Below are positions 7,148 through 16,267 of a stretch of 36,455 nt of DNA, piece after piece. How positions within the stretch are numbered: the first letter of the stretch is position 1; the number at the start of each line of letters is the position of its first letter. The translations under genes and the position numbers were made by a program. Below the pieces are notes generated by a model. It saw nothing but the letters and a program-made list of their open reading frames with translations, ran no database searches and had not been told where the DNA came from. The DNA comes from Bacteroidota bacterium (GTDB lineage Bacteria; Bacteroidota; Rhodothermia; Rhodothermales; Salinibacteraceae), in contig JAAAOI010000038.1 in assembly GCA_009908945.1 (NCBI GenBank), positions 1 to 36,455 of the forward strand. The letters run 5' to 3'.

Positions 7148-9739
7148 ATGATTGCTCAATGGTACGCCCGCACGACCGCCTTGGCGCTCGTGGCCCTGTT
7201 TCTGGCGCTGACGCAGACGGCACAGGCACAGTTTTCGGATGTGGGCTATAACGGCTCCGCCACAGGGGAATACGTTTTCTTTGACGACCAAGCCGGGCTG
7301 TCCGACGGGCTGCTCTACGGCGGCCGGCTGGGGCTGAGCTTTGGCGAATACCTCCAACTGCGGGGGCTCTACACCTTCGGGGAAAACATTGAAACAGACT
7401 TTTCGGGCTTCAGCGGTAATGACGAGGCGGTGCTTGCGGCGCTGCGTACCCAGGAGGGGCGCGAGATTGATCTCCAGCGGTATGGCGCGCAACTGCAGGC
7501 CAATCTGGGGAGTGAAGGCACCATTCCGTTCGTTCAGGTAGGCACCGGGGTCATCGAAATTGACCCGCAGGACCGGTTTGACTTCGGCAGCATCGGCCAG
7601 ACGGAAAGCATTTATGCAGAAGCCGGCATCGGGCTGCGCTTTCCGGTGGGGCGCTCCGTAACGGTATCGGTAGTCGGGCAGGGGTTGGCTTATCGCTACA
7701 ACCCGGGCTCCGCGCTGCTCTCGGATGAGGACATCGCCGCCATTAACGAAGAGTTACCACCGGACGAGCAAATTACGCGGGAGGTGTTTAACCAGCAGAC
7801 CGTCTTCAATCCCTCGGTTTCGGCCGCCATCGGCTTTCGCCTCGGGGGGCGTCCTGCGGGACAGCAGACGGCCGTGGACGAGGGGGTTCGCGGGCTGTTC
7901 TCGGACGGGCTGCAGCTCACCGCGGAGCCGTTCTATGGCACCATCGATTTTAATGACGCGCTCAACTTCCCCTCCACGCAATCCTTTGCAGGGGTTAACG
8001 TAGGGGCAGACATCTCGCCACTCATTGCGCTGCGGGGCTTTTACTGGCGGGCTACCGATGCCGGCGAAGTGCCCAATGGCGCGGTTCGGGACTGGTTTCA
8101 GGACCTTCAACTGTACGGCGGTGAACTGGAGCTGCGCCTCGACACCGAAATCAGCAGCGGCATTACCCCGTATTTGCTCGTCGGTGGAGGGTATGCAGAG
8201 GTGCTCTCCGACTATCGGGGGCGTGATGGCGCCCCGGTGGACAGCCGCTACTTTGCGAGCGGCGGTGGAGGCTTGGACATCCCGGTGACCGAGCGGATCG
8301 GCATCCGCGGTGGCGTGCGAGGGTTGTTGATGAGCAATCAGGATGTTAGCGACGTCAGCTCGCCCAACAGCGTCTTCGCCAGCGTGGCCTACACGGCGGG
8401 GCTTACCTTTAACCTCGGGCAGGGCCGACAGACCCCCGAAGAGCGCCGGGCCGCCGCGCGCGAACGGGCGGTTGAACGGGAAGTAGCGGAGGCGCGCTCT
8501 GCTGAGGAGCAGCGCATCGCTGAGCTGGAGGCAGAGATCGACTCCCTGCGCCAGGCAGAAGCCGAGTTTGAGCAACGCATCGCGGAGGCCCGGGCTGCGG
8601 CACAGGCCGAAGGCCGGGACCCGGATGCGGCCGAGGTTGAGGTGCGCCAACAGACCAGCGCTGAGGATTCCCCGGACACGTCGCCGAGCGAGGCGGCCGT
8701 GGCTGCCGCTTCAGATACGACGCGCGCTCCTCAGGAAACAGCAGCGCAGCAACAGGAGGCCCAGGCGCAAGAGGAGCAAGTCGTGCGCGTTCGCGAAGAG
8801 CGCAGCTCCAATCTGTCCGATCGCGTCATTGAGGTGCCCATTCCTGAAGAGGGCGAGATCTACCTCCGGTATGGCACGGGCGGGGTGTCGCAAGCGGGCA
8901 GCGCTCCGCAGGCGCAAATCCAGGGGCAAGCCGCCGCTGCCGGGCTGACGGCGGCACAGGTGCGGCAGATCGTGCAGGAGGTCGTAGATGAACGCCTGGC
9001 GGAGGCCGGCGGGATCTCGCAGGAGGAAGCCCGCACCCTGGCCCGCGAAGCCATCCGCGAAGAGCTGGGCGAGGTAGCCGTGACGCAGGAAGACGTCCAG
9101 ACGCAGGTGCAAGAGGCGGTGCGCGATCGTCTCGAAAACATCGAAGATGGCACCCTTTCGCTGGCTGAGATGCAGCGGCTGGAGTCGCGCATTGAATCGC
9201 TGGATGAGCGGATGTCGCGCGAGATGACGCGCCTGCGCACCGAAGGGCTGGACCGTCCGGCGGAGACGCAGGTCGTGCGCGATCGGGAAGTGATTCGCGA
9301 GGCCGACGATGGCGGGAGCATCACCCGACCCTTCGGGCGGAGCCTCACTGGGGTCCAGCCCATCGGCGGCTTCCGGGCGGGCAATGGTAGCACGCAAGGC
9401 ATGCTCGGGGTGCGAGGGGACTTCCGGCAGGCGGAGAGCAGCATCCGGTTTATCCCTGAGCTGTCCGCAGGCTTTGGCGGTGACGGTACCTCGTACACCG
9501 TGCTCGCCAGTGGCATGCTTCCCCTCATTAGTGTGGGGCCGGAACGCCGCATCACACCCTACACCGGGCTGGGCGCTGGCTTCACCACACGCTCCGGCCT
9601 CTCGGGGCTGAACCTCCGGCTCAACCTGCTGGTGGGTGCCGAATACCAACTGGATAGCAACAGCGTCTTCGTTGAGTACAATACGCTCGACTTCTTTGAC
9701 GTCAACCGCTTCCTGGCGGGGGTCCGGATCCGCTTCTAA
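7148..9739 (+). CDS. Outer-membrane protein: barrel-like blocks flanking a coiled-coil core
   Basis: This is an 863-residue exported protein. Residues 1-28 are a signal peptide ending TAQAQ. Residues about 30-230 and 245-425 are two successive blocks of amphipathic beta-strands with the glycine and aromatic pattern of small outer-membrane barrels (LYGGRLGLSFGEYLQLRGLY; LYGGELELRL). Residues about 428-497 form a charged heptad coiled coil rich in Ala, Glu and Arg, followed by a Gln/Ala/Ser linker. Residues about 598-698 form a second coiled coil. Residues about 728-863 form a third beta-strand block ending in terminal Phe (LAGVRIRF), the usual barrel C-terminal signature. I know no family with this order. 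The coiled coil may span the periplasm or form a trimeric stalk. An OmpA-family protein follows 95 bases downstream. The fold calls are from pattern only. Confidence 0.75.
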   Translation: MIAQWYARTTALALVALFLALTQTAQAQFSDVGYNGSATGEYVFFDDQAGLSDGLLYGGRLGLSFGEYLQLRGLYTFGENIETDFSGFSGNDEAVLAALRTQEGREIDLQRYGAQLQANLGSEGTIPFVQVGTGVIEIDPQDRFDFGSIGQTESIYAEAGIGLRFPVGRSVTVSVVGQGLAYRYNPGSALLSDEDIAAINEELPPDEQITREVFNQQTVFNPSVSAAIGFRLGGRPAGQQTAVDEGVRGLFSDGLQLTAEPFYGTIDFNDALNFPSTQSFAGVNVGADISPLIALRGFYWRATDAGEVPNGAVRDWFQDLQLYGGELELRLDTEISSGITPYLLVGGGYAEVLSDYRGRDGAPVDSRYFASGGGGLDIPVTERIGIRGGVRGLLMSNQDVSDVSSPNSVFASVAYTAGLTFNLGQGRQTPEERRAAARERAVEREVAEARSAEEQRIAELEAEIDSLRQAEAEFEQRIAEARAAAQAEGRDPDAAEVEVRQQTSAEDSPDTSPSEAAVAAASDTTRAPQETAAQQQEAQAQEEQVVRVREERSSNLSDRVIEVPIPEEGEIYLRYGTGGVSQAGSAPQAQIQGQAAAAGLTAAQVRQIVQEVVDERLAEAGGISQEEARTLAREAIREELGEVAVTQEDVQTQVQEAVRDRLENIEDGTLSLAEMQRLESRIESLDERMSREMTRLRTEGLDRPAETQVVRDREVIREADDGGSITRPFGRSLTGVQPIGGFRAGNGSTQGMLGVRGDFRQAESSIRFIPELSAGFGGDGTSYTVLASGMLPLISVGPERRITPYTGLGAGFTTRSGLSGLNLRLNLLVGAEYQLDSNSVFVEYNTLDFFDVNRFLAGVRIRF

Positions 9740-9742
9740 CCG

Positions 9743-9774
9743 GCACCGCATCAGGTTCAACAAGCACCGCATCA
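9743..9774. repeat. Short direct repeat between envelope genes
   Basis: The 11-mer GCACCGCATCA occurs at 9743-9753 and again at 9764-9774 (21-base period), in the 95-base gap before the OmpA-like gene. A GGTGC at 9783-9787 could pair with GCACC of the second copy. There is no T-run. Function is unknown. Confidence 0.45.
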
Positions 9775-9834
9775 TGTTATCAGGTGCTGCATTGTAGGTC
9801 CACTGGCCTCACGGATATACATGCTTTTCTTGTC

Positions 9835-10878
9835 ATGCGCTTCTCGATCATAGCCACAGCGTGTGGTTTGCTGCTCGCCCTTATGGGCCTCCAGCCCGTG
9901 GGGGCTCAGGAGGCAGCGCCGGATACGGTGATTGTGCAGGAAGGCCCGGCGGTGCAGGTCGTGCAGCCGACACAGCAGGCGGCGCCACCCGGCGTCGCCC
10001 GGGTCCGCAACCGCATCGCGCAGATCCGGGGCCTGCAGCAGCCGGCCCCTCGAATCGTGTACGTGTACCCCGATGGCAGGCCGGTGCCGGTTGAAGCGCT
10101 GGGGCGCGTGGCACCAGCTTCAGATCGAGCCCCCGGGGCCCAGACCCGAGCACCGGCAGCGCCGACCGGAGAAGCGCGGGCGCTGGACCGCCAGGCGATG
10201 GCGGAGCTCATGCGCCAGATGGACCGCCGCTTTGAGCGCCTTGGCGATCGGCTGGACGACGTGGAAGCGCTGTACTATGATGCCCTCCGGCGGTCGAGAC
10301 CGGTTGAGGGCGGCACGACGGTAATTTTGGAGGACGGACGCCGCGCCTTCGTGCCCGACGAACAGCCTGCGTCCGCGCCCGAATCGGACGGCGACGAGGC
10401 GCTACAGCCCCGCGATCGCTCGTTCGAGCGCCTGACGCCGCCCCGGCTGCGCCCGGGCGTAGAGCGCCAACCCCGCGCTGACCTGCCGCCGCGCGTCCAA
10501 GAGGTGGAGCGTGCCCTGCTCGACACGGGCCTCTTCCGCACCATAGAAATCGTGTTTGAGTTTGACCAGAGCGACATTCTGGATGGCTCCACGCGCACGC
10601 TGGACGCCATTGGCACGGTGCTGGAGCGCTACCCCGATCTGCGGGTAGAGATTGGCGGACACACCGACAGCATCGGCTCTGAGGAGTACAACCAGGGCCT
10701 CTCCGAGCGGCGCGCTGCAGCGGTGCGGGACTACCTGGTCGAGAACTACGGCCTCGACGAAGACCGGCTCATCGCGGTTGGATTTGGCGAAAACCGGCCC
10801 ATCTTTGGCAATGAAACCCCGACGGGCCGCACGCTCAACCGGCGCGTGGAATTTGAGGTGCTGGATGAGGGTGGGTAA
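9835..10878 (+). CDS. OmpA-family peptidoglycan-binding envelope protein
   Basis: The start chosen is the ATG at 9835, which begins a clean signal peptide (MRFSI, a hydrophobic core, cleavage near VGA-Q). An in-frame GTG at 9784 would add 17 polar residues. The product is 347 residues. Residues about 25-230 are low-complexity, rich in Pro, Arg and Ala, with a short helical stretch near 120-150. Residues about 236-345 form the OmpA C-terminal domain, with the motif GHTDSIGSEEYNQGLSERR and the closing TLNRRVEFEV. This domain binds diaminopimelate of peptidoglycan. There is no N-terminal barrel, so the protein is probably periplasmic or tethered through a partner. The preceding gene encodes a barrel/coiled-coil protein, and together they could link outer membrane to cell wall. 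Confidence 0.88.
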   Translation: MRFSIIATACGLLLALMGLQPVGAQEAAPDTVIVQEGPAVQVVQPTQQAAPPGVARVRNRIAQIRGLQQPAPRIVYVYPDGRPVPVEALGRVAPASDRAPGAQTRAPAAPTGEARALDRQAMAELMRQMDRRFERLGDRLDDVEALYYDALRRSRPVEGGTTVILEDGRRAFVPDEQPASAPESDGDEALQPRDRSFERLTPPRLRPGVERQPRADLPPRVQEVERALLDTGLFRTIEIVFEFDQSDILDGSTRTLDAIGTVLERYPDLRVEIGGHTDSIGSEEYNQGLSERRAAAVRDYLVENYGLDEDRLIAVGFGENRPIFGNETPTGRTLNRRVEFEVLDEGG

Positions 10879-10998
10879 CACGCCGCCGCGATGGGGTAGC
10901 GGCCAGAGGCTACGAAACCGTCCCCCGGGTCTCGCTTACACGAAGCGCTCCGGCATCGCCGGGCTTCGCTCCCCTCCACCCGAGCCTCCTGCCCCCGC

Positions 10999-12678
10999 AT
11001 GAAGGATTACCTTGACGCGCAACTGCGTACCACCCTCGCGTCCATCGACGGCGTGCCCGACGACTTCGAGCCCATGCTCGAAAAACCCAATGACCCGTCG
11101 CACGGGGATCTGGCGACCAATGCAGCGCTGCAACTGGCCCGCCACTTGCGGAAGGCGCCCCGCCAAATCGCCGAGGAGCTGGTGGAGCAATTGGACCTCG
11201 ACGCCAACCGCATCGCGGACGTCTCGGTAGCGGGGCCCGGCTTCATCAACTTTCGCTTTGCCGAGGAATTTCTGGCTGATGCACTGGCCGATATCCTGGA
11301 GCAGGACGCCGCCTTTGGCCGTGCCGACGAGCCGCGGGGCAACGCGCTGGTCGAGTACGTAAGCGCCAACCCCACCGGACCGCTTACGGTCGGTCATGGC
11401 CGCAACGCCGTGTTGGGGGACACCATTGCCAACCTCCTGGATTGGGCCGGATATGACGTCACGCGCGAGTATTACTTCAATGACGCCGGGCGGCAGATGC
11501 GCGTCTTGGCGCAATCGGTGAAGGCTCGCTGCGAGGGGCTGCTCCGCCCCCAAGAGCCCACGAAGCACGTGGCCGCTGGCGCGGACGAACCGGTGGAGGT
11601 GCCCGCGTCCTTTCCGGAAGACGGATACCTCGGGCAGTATATCATCGACATCGCGCAGGCGGTGGTCGACGCGCACGGGGATGACGCCCTCGACCTCCCG
11701 TTAGAAGCGTACCAGCAGGCCGCGCAGCAGACGATCTTCGCGATGATCGAGGATACGCTACAGCGCCTCGACGTGCGCATGAGTGGCTACTTCAACGAGC
11801 GCTCGCTCTACGACAAGGGCAAGATTGCGGCGACGCTACAGGCGCTCCGCGACGAAGGCATGGTCTACGAGGCCGATGGCGCAACGTGGTTCAAGACGAC
11901 CGCGTTCGGGAAAGAGGATGATACGGTGCTCGTGAAGTCGACCGGTGAGCCGACCTACCGCCTGCCGGACATCGCCTATCATGTCGAAAAGTTCGAACGG
12001 GGCTTCGATGTGATGATCGACGTGTTTGGCGCCGACCATATCGCCACCTACCCCGACATCCTCAGCGCGCTGGACGTCCTCGGGTACGACAAAAGCCGCG
12101 TCGACGTGGTGATCTATCAGTTCGTAACGCTCGTCCGTGCCGGGGAGCCGGTAAAGATGAGCACGCGGAAGGCGAACTACGTCACGCTGGATGAACTCAT
12201 CGACGAAGTCACGCCCGATGTCGCGCGCTTTTTCTTCTTGATGCGCTCGGCCAACACGCACCTCGACTTCGACTTGGACCTCGCGAAAGAGGCAAGCGAC
12301 AAGAATCCCGTCTTCTACCTGCAATATGCGCACGCCCGCATCTGCTCGATTCTGCGGAAGGCCGCGGAGGTGGGCTTTGAAGCGGATACCGCAGCCGACC
12401 TGGGGCTGCTGACGCATCCGGCAGAGGTCGCGCTCATTAAAACGCTGCGCCGCCTGCCGGGTGAGGTGCAGAAAGCGGCGGAGGCGCGGGCGCCGCATTA
12501 CATGCCAGGGTACCTGCGCGAGGTGGCTGTGGCGTTCACCAAGTTCTACGACCAGTGCCGCATCATCGGGGAGGACCACGCCCTGGCCTCGGCACGCATG
12601 GCGCTGGCCCGGGCCACCCGCCGCGTACTGGCCAACGGGCTCACGGTGCTCGGCATCGCTGCGCCGGAGCGCATGTAG
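10999..12678 (+). CDS. argS: Arginyl-tRNA synthetase
   Basis: This class I synthetase charges tRNA-Arg with arginine using ATP. Its 559 residues match the family length. Residues about 1-90 form the ArgRS N-terminal domain that contacts the tRNA D-loop (DLATNAALQLAR, VAGPGFINFRF). The HIGH signature is the variant VGHG at 131-134, inside VSANPTGPLTVGHGRN. The KMSKS loop is KMST at 386-389, followed by RK. The C-terminal part is the helical DALR anticodon-binding domain (YLREVAVAFTKFYDQCRI). The ATG at 10999 gives the expected N-terminus. It lies 120 bases after the OmpA-like gene and converges with the DHH gene, with a 32-base gap and no obvious hairpin. Confidence 0.97.
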   Translation: MKDYLDAQLRTTLASIDGVPDDFEPMLEKPNDPSHGDLATNAALQLARHLRKAPRQIAEELVEQLDLDANRIADVSVAGPGFINFRFAEEFLADALADILEQDAAFGRADEPRGNALVEYVSANPTGPLTVGHGRNAVLGDTIANLLDWAGYDVTREYYFNDAGRQMRVLAQSVKARCEGLLRPQEPTKHVAAGADEPVEVPASFPEDGYLGQYIIDIAQAVVDAHGDDALDLPLEAYQQAAQQTIFAMIEDTLQRLDVRMSGYFNERSLYDKGKIAATLQALRDEGMVYEADGATWFKTTAFGKEDDTVLVKSTGEPTYRLPDIAYHVEKFERGFDVMIDVFGADHIATYPDILSALDVLGYDKSRVDVVIYQFVTLVRAGEPVKMSTRKANYVTLDELIDEVTPDVARFFFLMRSANTHLDFDLDLAKEASDKNPVFYLQYAHARICSILRKAAEVGFEADTAADLGLLTHPAEVALIKTLRRLPGEVQKAAEARAPHYMPGYLREVAVAFTKFYDQCRIIGEDHALASARMALARATRRVLANGLTVLGIAAPERM

Positions 12679-12710
12679 GGCGTCACGTAAGGATCGCTTG
12701 ACCGCGCGCG

Positions 12711-13604
12711 CTACAGCCGGTGGCTCGTCTTAAACCCGGCGGCTGATTTGTGCCCGCCGCCGCCAAACGTGGCCGCTACCTTGGCCACATCAAAATCCCC
12801 GCGGCCACGGAGGCTGTATACCCGGTTGCCGTCGGGCTTCACCCCAAAGATAGCGGCAAACGGCGCATCGGGATACGCATCCAGCAGGTACTCCCCGATC
12901 TCGCTTTGGAGCTGGGTGGAGTTGACACAGGGGACGCGATGCCCGCGAATCGAGGCATAGCGTGCGTGCTGGCAGGTGCGCTCGACCTGCTGCATCACAA
13001 ACTGATGGATGGCCTTTCCTTCGCGCCGCATCTGCTCCACCCGGGGTTGCCCCTCTGTGATCACCGCATCCCACCGCTCAAACTCCATGGGCAGCATCAG
13101 CAGTGCATAGGAGAAGGCGCGGCTATCGGGCATGGTCCAGCGCCACAGATCGCGGTCTTCAACATAGTGGAAGAGGGGGGGCACCGCCGTATCCGGGTGG
13201 AAGTAGCGCCAGGCCATGGTGGCTCCGCTGGCGTCGGTCGCGTAGTGCACTTCCACCACGGCCTCTGCCGTATGGGTATCCTCACGGTCGGGCAGGCCCT
13301 GTGTGGTGAGGGGGTGACCCTCGCGCTCGGCCCAGTCGGCCAAGCCGTGCATGTCGTCAAGGGCGGAAGCGTGATGGTCCAGCACCACGAGCCGGTCTGC
13401 GTTCTCCAGCAAGCCCTGCAGTTCCTCCAGCGAGAAGCAAAAGTCCACCACGTACACCGTGCTCCGCTTGCTAATCATGGGCACATGCCCGCCGTGCTGC
13501 ACCGGGAGGTAGACCGGACGGTCGCCATGTACTTTCCAAGCCGCAAAGGCGGCGCCAAAGCCATCATGACAGTTGGCGTGGTAGAAAACATACGTTTTAC
13601 CCAT
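12711..13604 (-). CDS. DHH-family phosphoesterase
   Basis: This is a 297-residue predicted phosphohydrolase. The start is the ATG at 13604, which directly precedes the conserved N-terminus KTYVFYHANCHDGFGAAFA; the frame is open further upstream but reads as nonsense. Metal-ligand motifs are H9/H13-D14, D54 (YVVDF) and the family signature D76-H77-H78 (VVLDHH). The C-terminus carries the DHHA1-type substrate-binding motif GGGGHKSAAGF. Members of this superfamily cleave phosphoesters in nanoRNA, cyclic dinucleotides or polyphosphate. The short N-terminus resembles the uncharacterised stand-alone group more than NrnA or RecJ, so the substrate is not assigned. It is divergent from the K+ channel gene with a 142-base gap. 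Confidence 0.85.
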   Translation of the reverse strand: MGKTYVFYHANCHDGFGAAFAAWKVHGDRPVYLPVQHGGHVPMISKRSTVYVVDFCFSLEELQGLLENADRLVVLDHHASALDDMHGLADWAEREGHPLTTQGLPDREDTHTAEAVVEVHYATDASGATMAWRYFHPDTAVPPLFHYVEDRDLWRWTMPDSRAFSYALLMLPMEFERWDAVITEGQPRVEQMRREGKAIHQFVMQQVERTCQHARYASIRGHRVPCVNSTQLQSEIGEYLLDAYPDAPFAAIFGVKPDGNRVYSLRGRGDFDVAKVAATFGGGGHKSAAGFKTSHRL

Positions 13605-13746
13605 GGAGCGCGTGCAGGCCTGTGAGAAAAGTGTGGCAGGGTGGGACGCATGCTTGCGGGGATTGTGCCACGAAGAGCCGGGTTGCGTTCTGCGCCGGGA
13701 TGCTGTAAGGTGAGAAGGTCCCTCGTCACCGACCGTCACCGCTCGT

Positions 13747-14691
13747 ATGCCAGGCCGCCGGCCCTCCATGGTTAAGCACATCGTCTTTCGGATCCTCGCA
13801 CCACCGGATGCAGAGGCCGTGGACCGCACACAGCCGCTTCGCACGCGCGAACCCGAGTGGGTAGACCGCTGGAGCCACCGCTTCGACGTCGGGCTCATGG
13901 CTCTGATCATGCTCAGCGTGATCGGTGTCATGCTGGAATCGGTGCCCCTGATCGCCGAGCAGTATGGGCTCGCGCTCTTTACGTTCGAGGTGGTAGCCGT
14001 TCTGGTTTTTACTGTGGAGTATGGGGGGCGGCTGTGGACCTGCACGCTTGACAAGCGCTTTGCTGGTGGCGTCAGGGGGCGGCTGCGCTGGGCGCGGAGT
14101 CCGCTGGCCATCGTCGACCTCCTGGCCGTCCTGCCGTTTTACCTGCCGTTCTTAGGGGTAGACGCCCGTTTCCTGCGCGTGCTGCGGCTCCTGCGGATTC
14201 TCCGCCTGGCGAAGCTGCAGCGCTACATGAAATCGCTGCTGCTGCTCGGTAAGGTGTGGTCCAACCGGCGCTACGAGATCGTGATGACGACGGTGCTGAT
14301 GCTCTTCATCCTTATCATTTCTGCCTCGCTCATGTACTACGCCGAGCGAGCGACCCAGCCGGAGGCGTTTGCCAGCATCCCGCATGCCATGTGGTGGGCG
14401 ATTGCAACGCTGACCACGGTTGGCTACGGCGACGTCACCCCCGCCACCGGCCTGGGGCGCGTGATGGGGGCCGTGGTGGCGGTCGTGGGCATCGCGCTGT
14501 TCGCGCTCCCCACGGGGATCCTCGGCTCGGGCTTTGTCGAGGAGTTGGAAAAGGAGCGCGAGCAGAAGCGCACGAAAGAAGAGCGCCGGGAGCAGCAAAG
14601 CGACCCCAACGGTGCTGCGGCACAGGGTAGCCCCTTGTGCTGTCCGCATTGCGGAAAGGCCCTGCATCTGAGCGCTAAAGAGGAAACGTAG
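13747..14691 (+). CDS. Voltage-gated potassium channel with CxxC tail
   Basis: This 314-residue six-helix channel subunit conducts K+ across the inner membrane. S1-S3 lie at about 45-135. S4 (141-158) carries arginine or lysine at every third position (FLRVLRLLRILRLAKLQR), the voltage-sensor pattern. S5 is about 178-198, the pore helix and filter TTVGYGD end near 229, and S6 is about 236-258. A charged helix (265-285) follows, then a cysteine cluster at 298, 299 and 302 with histidines at 301 and 307 (CCPHCGKALH), which looks like half a zinc ribbon. Most bacterial Kv channels lack this tail. The ATG at 13747 is used; the one at 13768 is also possible. K+ handling suits a halophile. Confidence 0.92.
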   Translation: MPGRRPSMVKHIVFRILAPPDAEAVDRTQPLRTREPEWVDRWSHRFDVGLMALIMLSVIGVMLESVPLIAEQYGLALFTFEVVAVLVFTVEYGGRLWTCTLDKRFAGGVRGRLRWARSPLAIVDLLAVLPFYLPFLGVDARFLRVLRLLRILRLAKLQRYMKSLLLLGKVWSNRRYEIVMTTVLMLFILIISASLMYYAERATQPEAFASIPHAMWWAIATLTTVGYGDVTPATGLGRVMGAVVAVVGIALFALPTGILGSGFVEELEKEREQKRTKEERREQQSDPNGAAAQGSPLCCPHCGKALHLSAKEET

Positions 14692-14741
14692 CCGGCGGCT
14701 GGCAGCGGGGCTGGTTTTCACTGAAAGCGCTTCCTGACGGC

Positions 14742-14772
14742 TTCGAGATCGGCTTCAGCATGCCTACCTTTA
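14742..14772 (+). promoter_or_regulatory. Possible Bacteroidota-type promoter for the thiolase gene
   Basis: TACCTTTA at 14765-14772 differs in its last base from the Bacteroidota -7 consensus TAnnTTTG. TTC at 14742-14744 stands in for the -33 TTG with a 20-base spacer. The -7 element ends 42 bases before the thiolase ATG. This is an imperfect match and only suggestive. Confidence 0.3.
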
Positions 14773-14814
14773 TGCTATACCATCACCCTACACTGTTATA
14801 CCCTCTCTTCTGAT

Positions 14815-16005
14815 ATGCGTACCGTATATATCGTTTCTGCCGTTCGCACGCCCATCGGGCGCTTTGGCGGTGCTCTGAAAGACCATTCCCCCGTGGACCT
14901 CGCCGCTCATGCGATGCAAGGCAGCCTCGAAGCGGCTGATGTAGATGGCGATGCCCTGGATTTTATCGCGTTTGGTAATGTGCTACGGGCAGGCCACGGA
15001 CAGCTGATCCCGCGGCAGGCCGCCATTCAGGCCGGTATCCCGAAGCATGTGGACGCGATGGCCATCGACATGGTGTGCTCCTCGGGCATGATGAGCGTCA
15101 TGAACGCCGCCACCATGATCAAGGCCGGCGAAGCCGAATTGATGCTCGCCGGTGGCACCGAGTCCATGTCGCAGGCGGGGTTCTTTCTGACGCACGGCGC
15201 CCGCTGGGGCTACAAGTTCATCATGGGCGAGCGGGAGCACGTCCATGACATCATGTACCGCGATGGGCTCTCCGATCCGATGAGTGGTGAAGCCATGGGC
15301 GAGCAAACCGAGCGCCTGGCCGCCGAGCACGGCATCACGCGGGAGGAGCTGGACGAAATCGCGGCGGCCTCCCACGGGCGCGCGGCGAAAGCTGCTGACA
15401 TAGGCCATTTCGCTGACGAGATCGTGCCGGTTGAGTACCGCAGTCGCCGGGAAACGAAGACCCTCGCGCATGACGAAGGCGTGCGGCCAGACACCACTAC
15501 GGACTCGCTGGGAGGGCTGCGTACGGCGTTCAGGAAGGACGGCGTGCTGACGGCGGGCAACAGCAGCCAGATCAGCGATGGCGCCTCCGCGCTCGTGCTG
15601 GCCAGCGAGGACGCGGTGAAGACGCACGGCCTCAAGCCCATGGCCACCGTACAGGCAAGCGGCTGGTCGGCCGGCGAACCGTGGCGCTTCCCCGAGGCCC
15701 CCATTCCGGCGTTGGAGAAGGTGCTGGAGAAAACGGGGCGCTCGATCGAGGACTTCGATCTGTTCGAGAATAACGAAGCGTTCGCCATCAACAGCATCCT
15801 GCTGCACCGGATGAAGGATGTGCCGTATGACAAGCTGAACATCCACGGCGGTGCGGTTGCGCTGGGTCACCCGATCGGTTGCTCGGGCGCGCGGATCCTC
15901 ACCACGCTCATCCACGCCCTGCGCAACCACGACGGCCAGCATGGCCTCGCGTCCATCTGCCACGGTACGGGCGGCGGCACGGCTATGGCGATCGACCTCG
16001 CCTGA
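14815..16005 (+). CDS. Thiolase (acetyl-CoA acetyltransferase family)
   Basis: This 396-residue thiolase condenses two acyl-CoAs or cleaves a 3-ketoacyl-CoA. The acyl-accepting cysteine is C88 (DMVCSSGMMS). The catalytic histidine is H352 (GGAVALGHPIGCSGAR), with the NEAFA motif near 320. The second catalytic cysteine is C382, in CHGTGGGTA rather than the usual CxGGGxG. The N-terminus VSAVRTPIGRFGG is typical of biosynthetic and degradative acetyl-CoA acetyltransferases. It stands alone as a transcription unit with a terminator downstream, whereas the window's other thiolase, FadI, sits in an operon. Its natural direction (ketogenic, polyhydroxyalkanoate or beta-oxidation) cannot be told from sequence. 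Confidence 0.93.
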   Translation: MRTVYIVSAVRTPIGRFGGALKDHSPVDLAAHAMQGSLEAADVDGDALDFIAFGNVLRAGHGQLIPRQAAIQAGIPKHVDAMAIDMVCSSGMMSVMNAATMIKAGEAELMLAGGTESMSQAGFFLTHGARWGYKFIMGEREHVHDIMYRDGLSDPMSGEAMGEQTERLAAEHGITREELDEIAAASHGRAAKAADIGHFADEIVPVEYRSRRETKTLAHDEGVRPDTTTDSLGGLRTAFRKDGVLTAGNSSQISDGASALVLASEDAVKTHGLKPMATVQASGWSAGEPWRFPEAPIPALEKVLEKTGRSIEDFDLFENNEAFAINSILLHRMKDVPYDKLNIHGGAVALGHPIGCSGARILTTLIHALRNHDGQHGLASICHGTGGGTAMAIDLA

Positions 16006-16047
16006 GGGCCATCGCGGCCTCCATGGGCATCTGATCGGTAGACCTAC

Positions 16048-16090
16048 GGGCTGCGCGGGAGCGGAACTTTCCCTCGCGCGCAGCCCTTTT
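16048..16090 (+). terminator. Intrinsic terminator after the thiolase gene
   Basis: A perfect 10-bp GC-rich stem (16048-16057 with 16077-16086) is followed by TTTT at 16087-16090, starting 42 bases past the thiolase stop. The loop holds a further GGGA/TCCC pairing. The rest of the 262-base gap up to the next gene shows nothing else I can support. Confidence 0.8.
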
Positions 16091-16267
16091 CGTGCCCTTA
16101 TCTGCCGCCATGGATCTGCGGGGTGTGCGCCCTGCGGCTGTTGAGCGTTCTGCCGGCCCACCCGTCGGCTATTCCCGGCATAAGCCCGGAGCGGTAGAAC
16201 AATGCCTCCTCCACCGGCTTACTGAGGGCTGCGTGACGTTTCTCCCGTGCCATCCGGTTGATGCCCC

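Noticed and set aside
8711-9775. 354-residue minus-strand frame across the barrel/coiled-coil gene
   Set aside because: Antisense shadow; the plus frame has a signal peptide, coherent repeats and a barrel C-terminus.
14983-16161. 392-residue minus-strand frame across the thiolase
   Set aside because: The plus frame has complete thiolase motifs; the minus frame has none.
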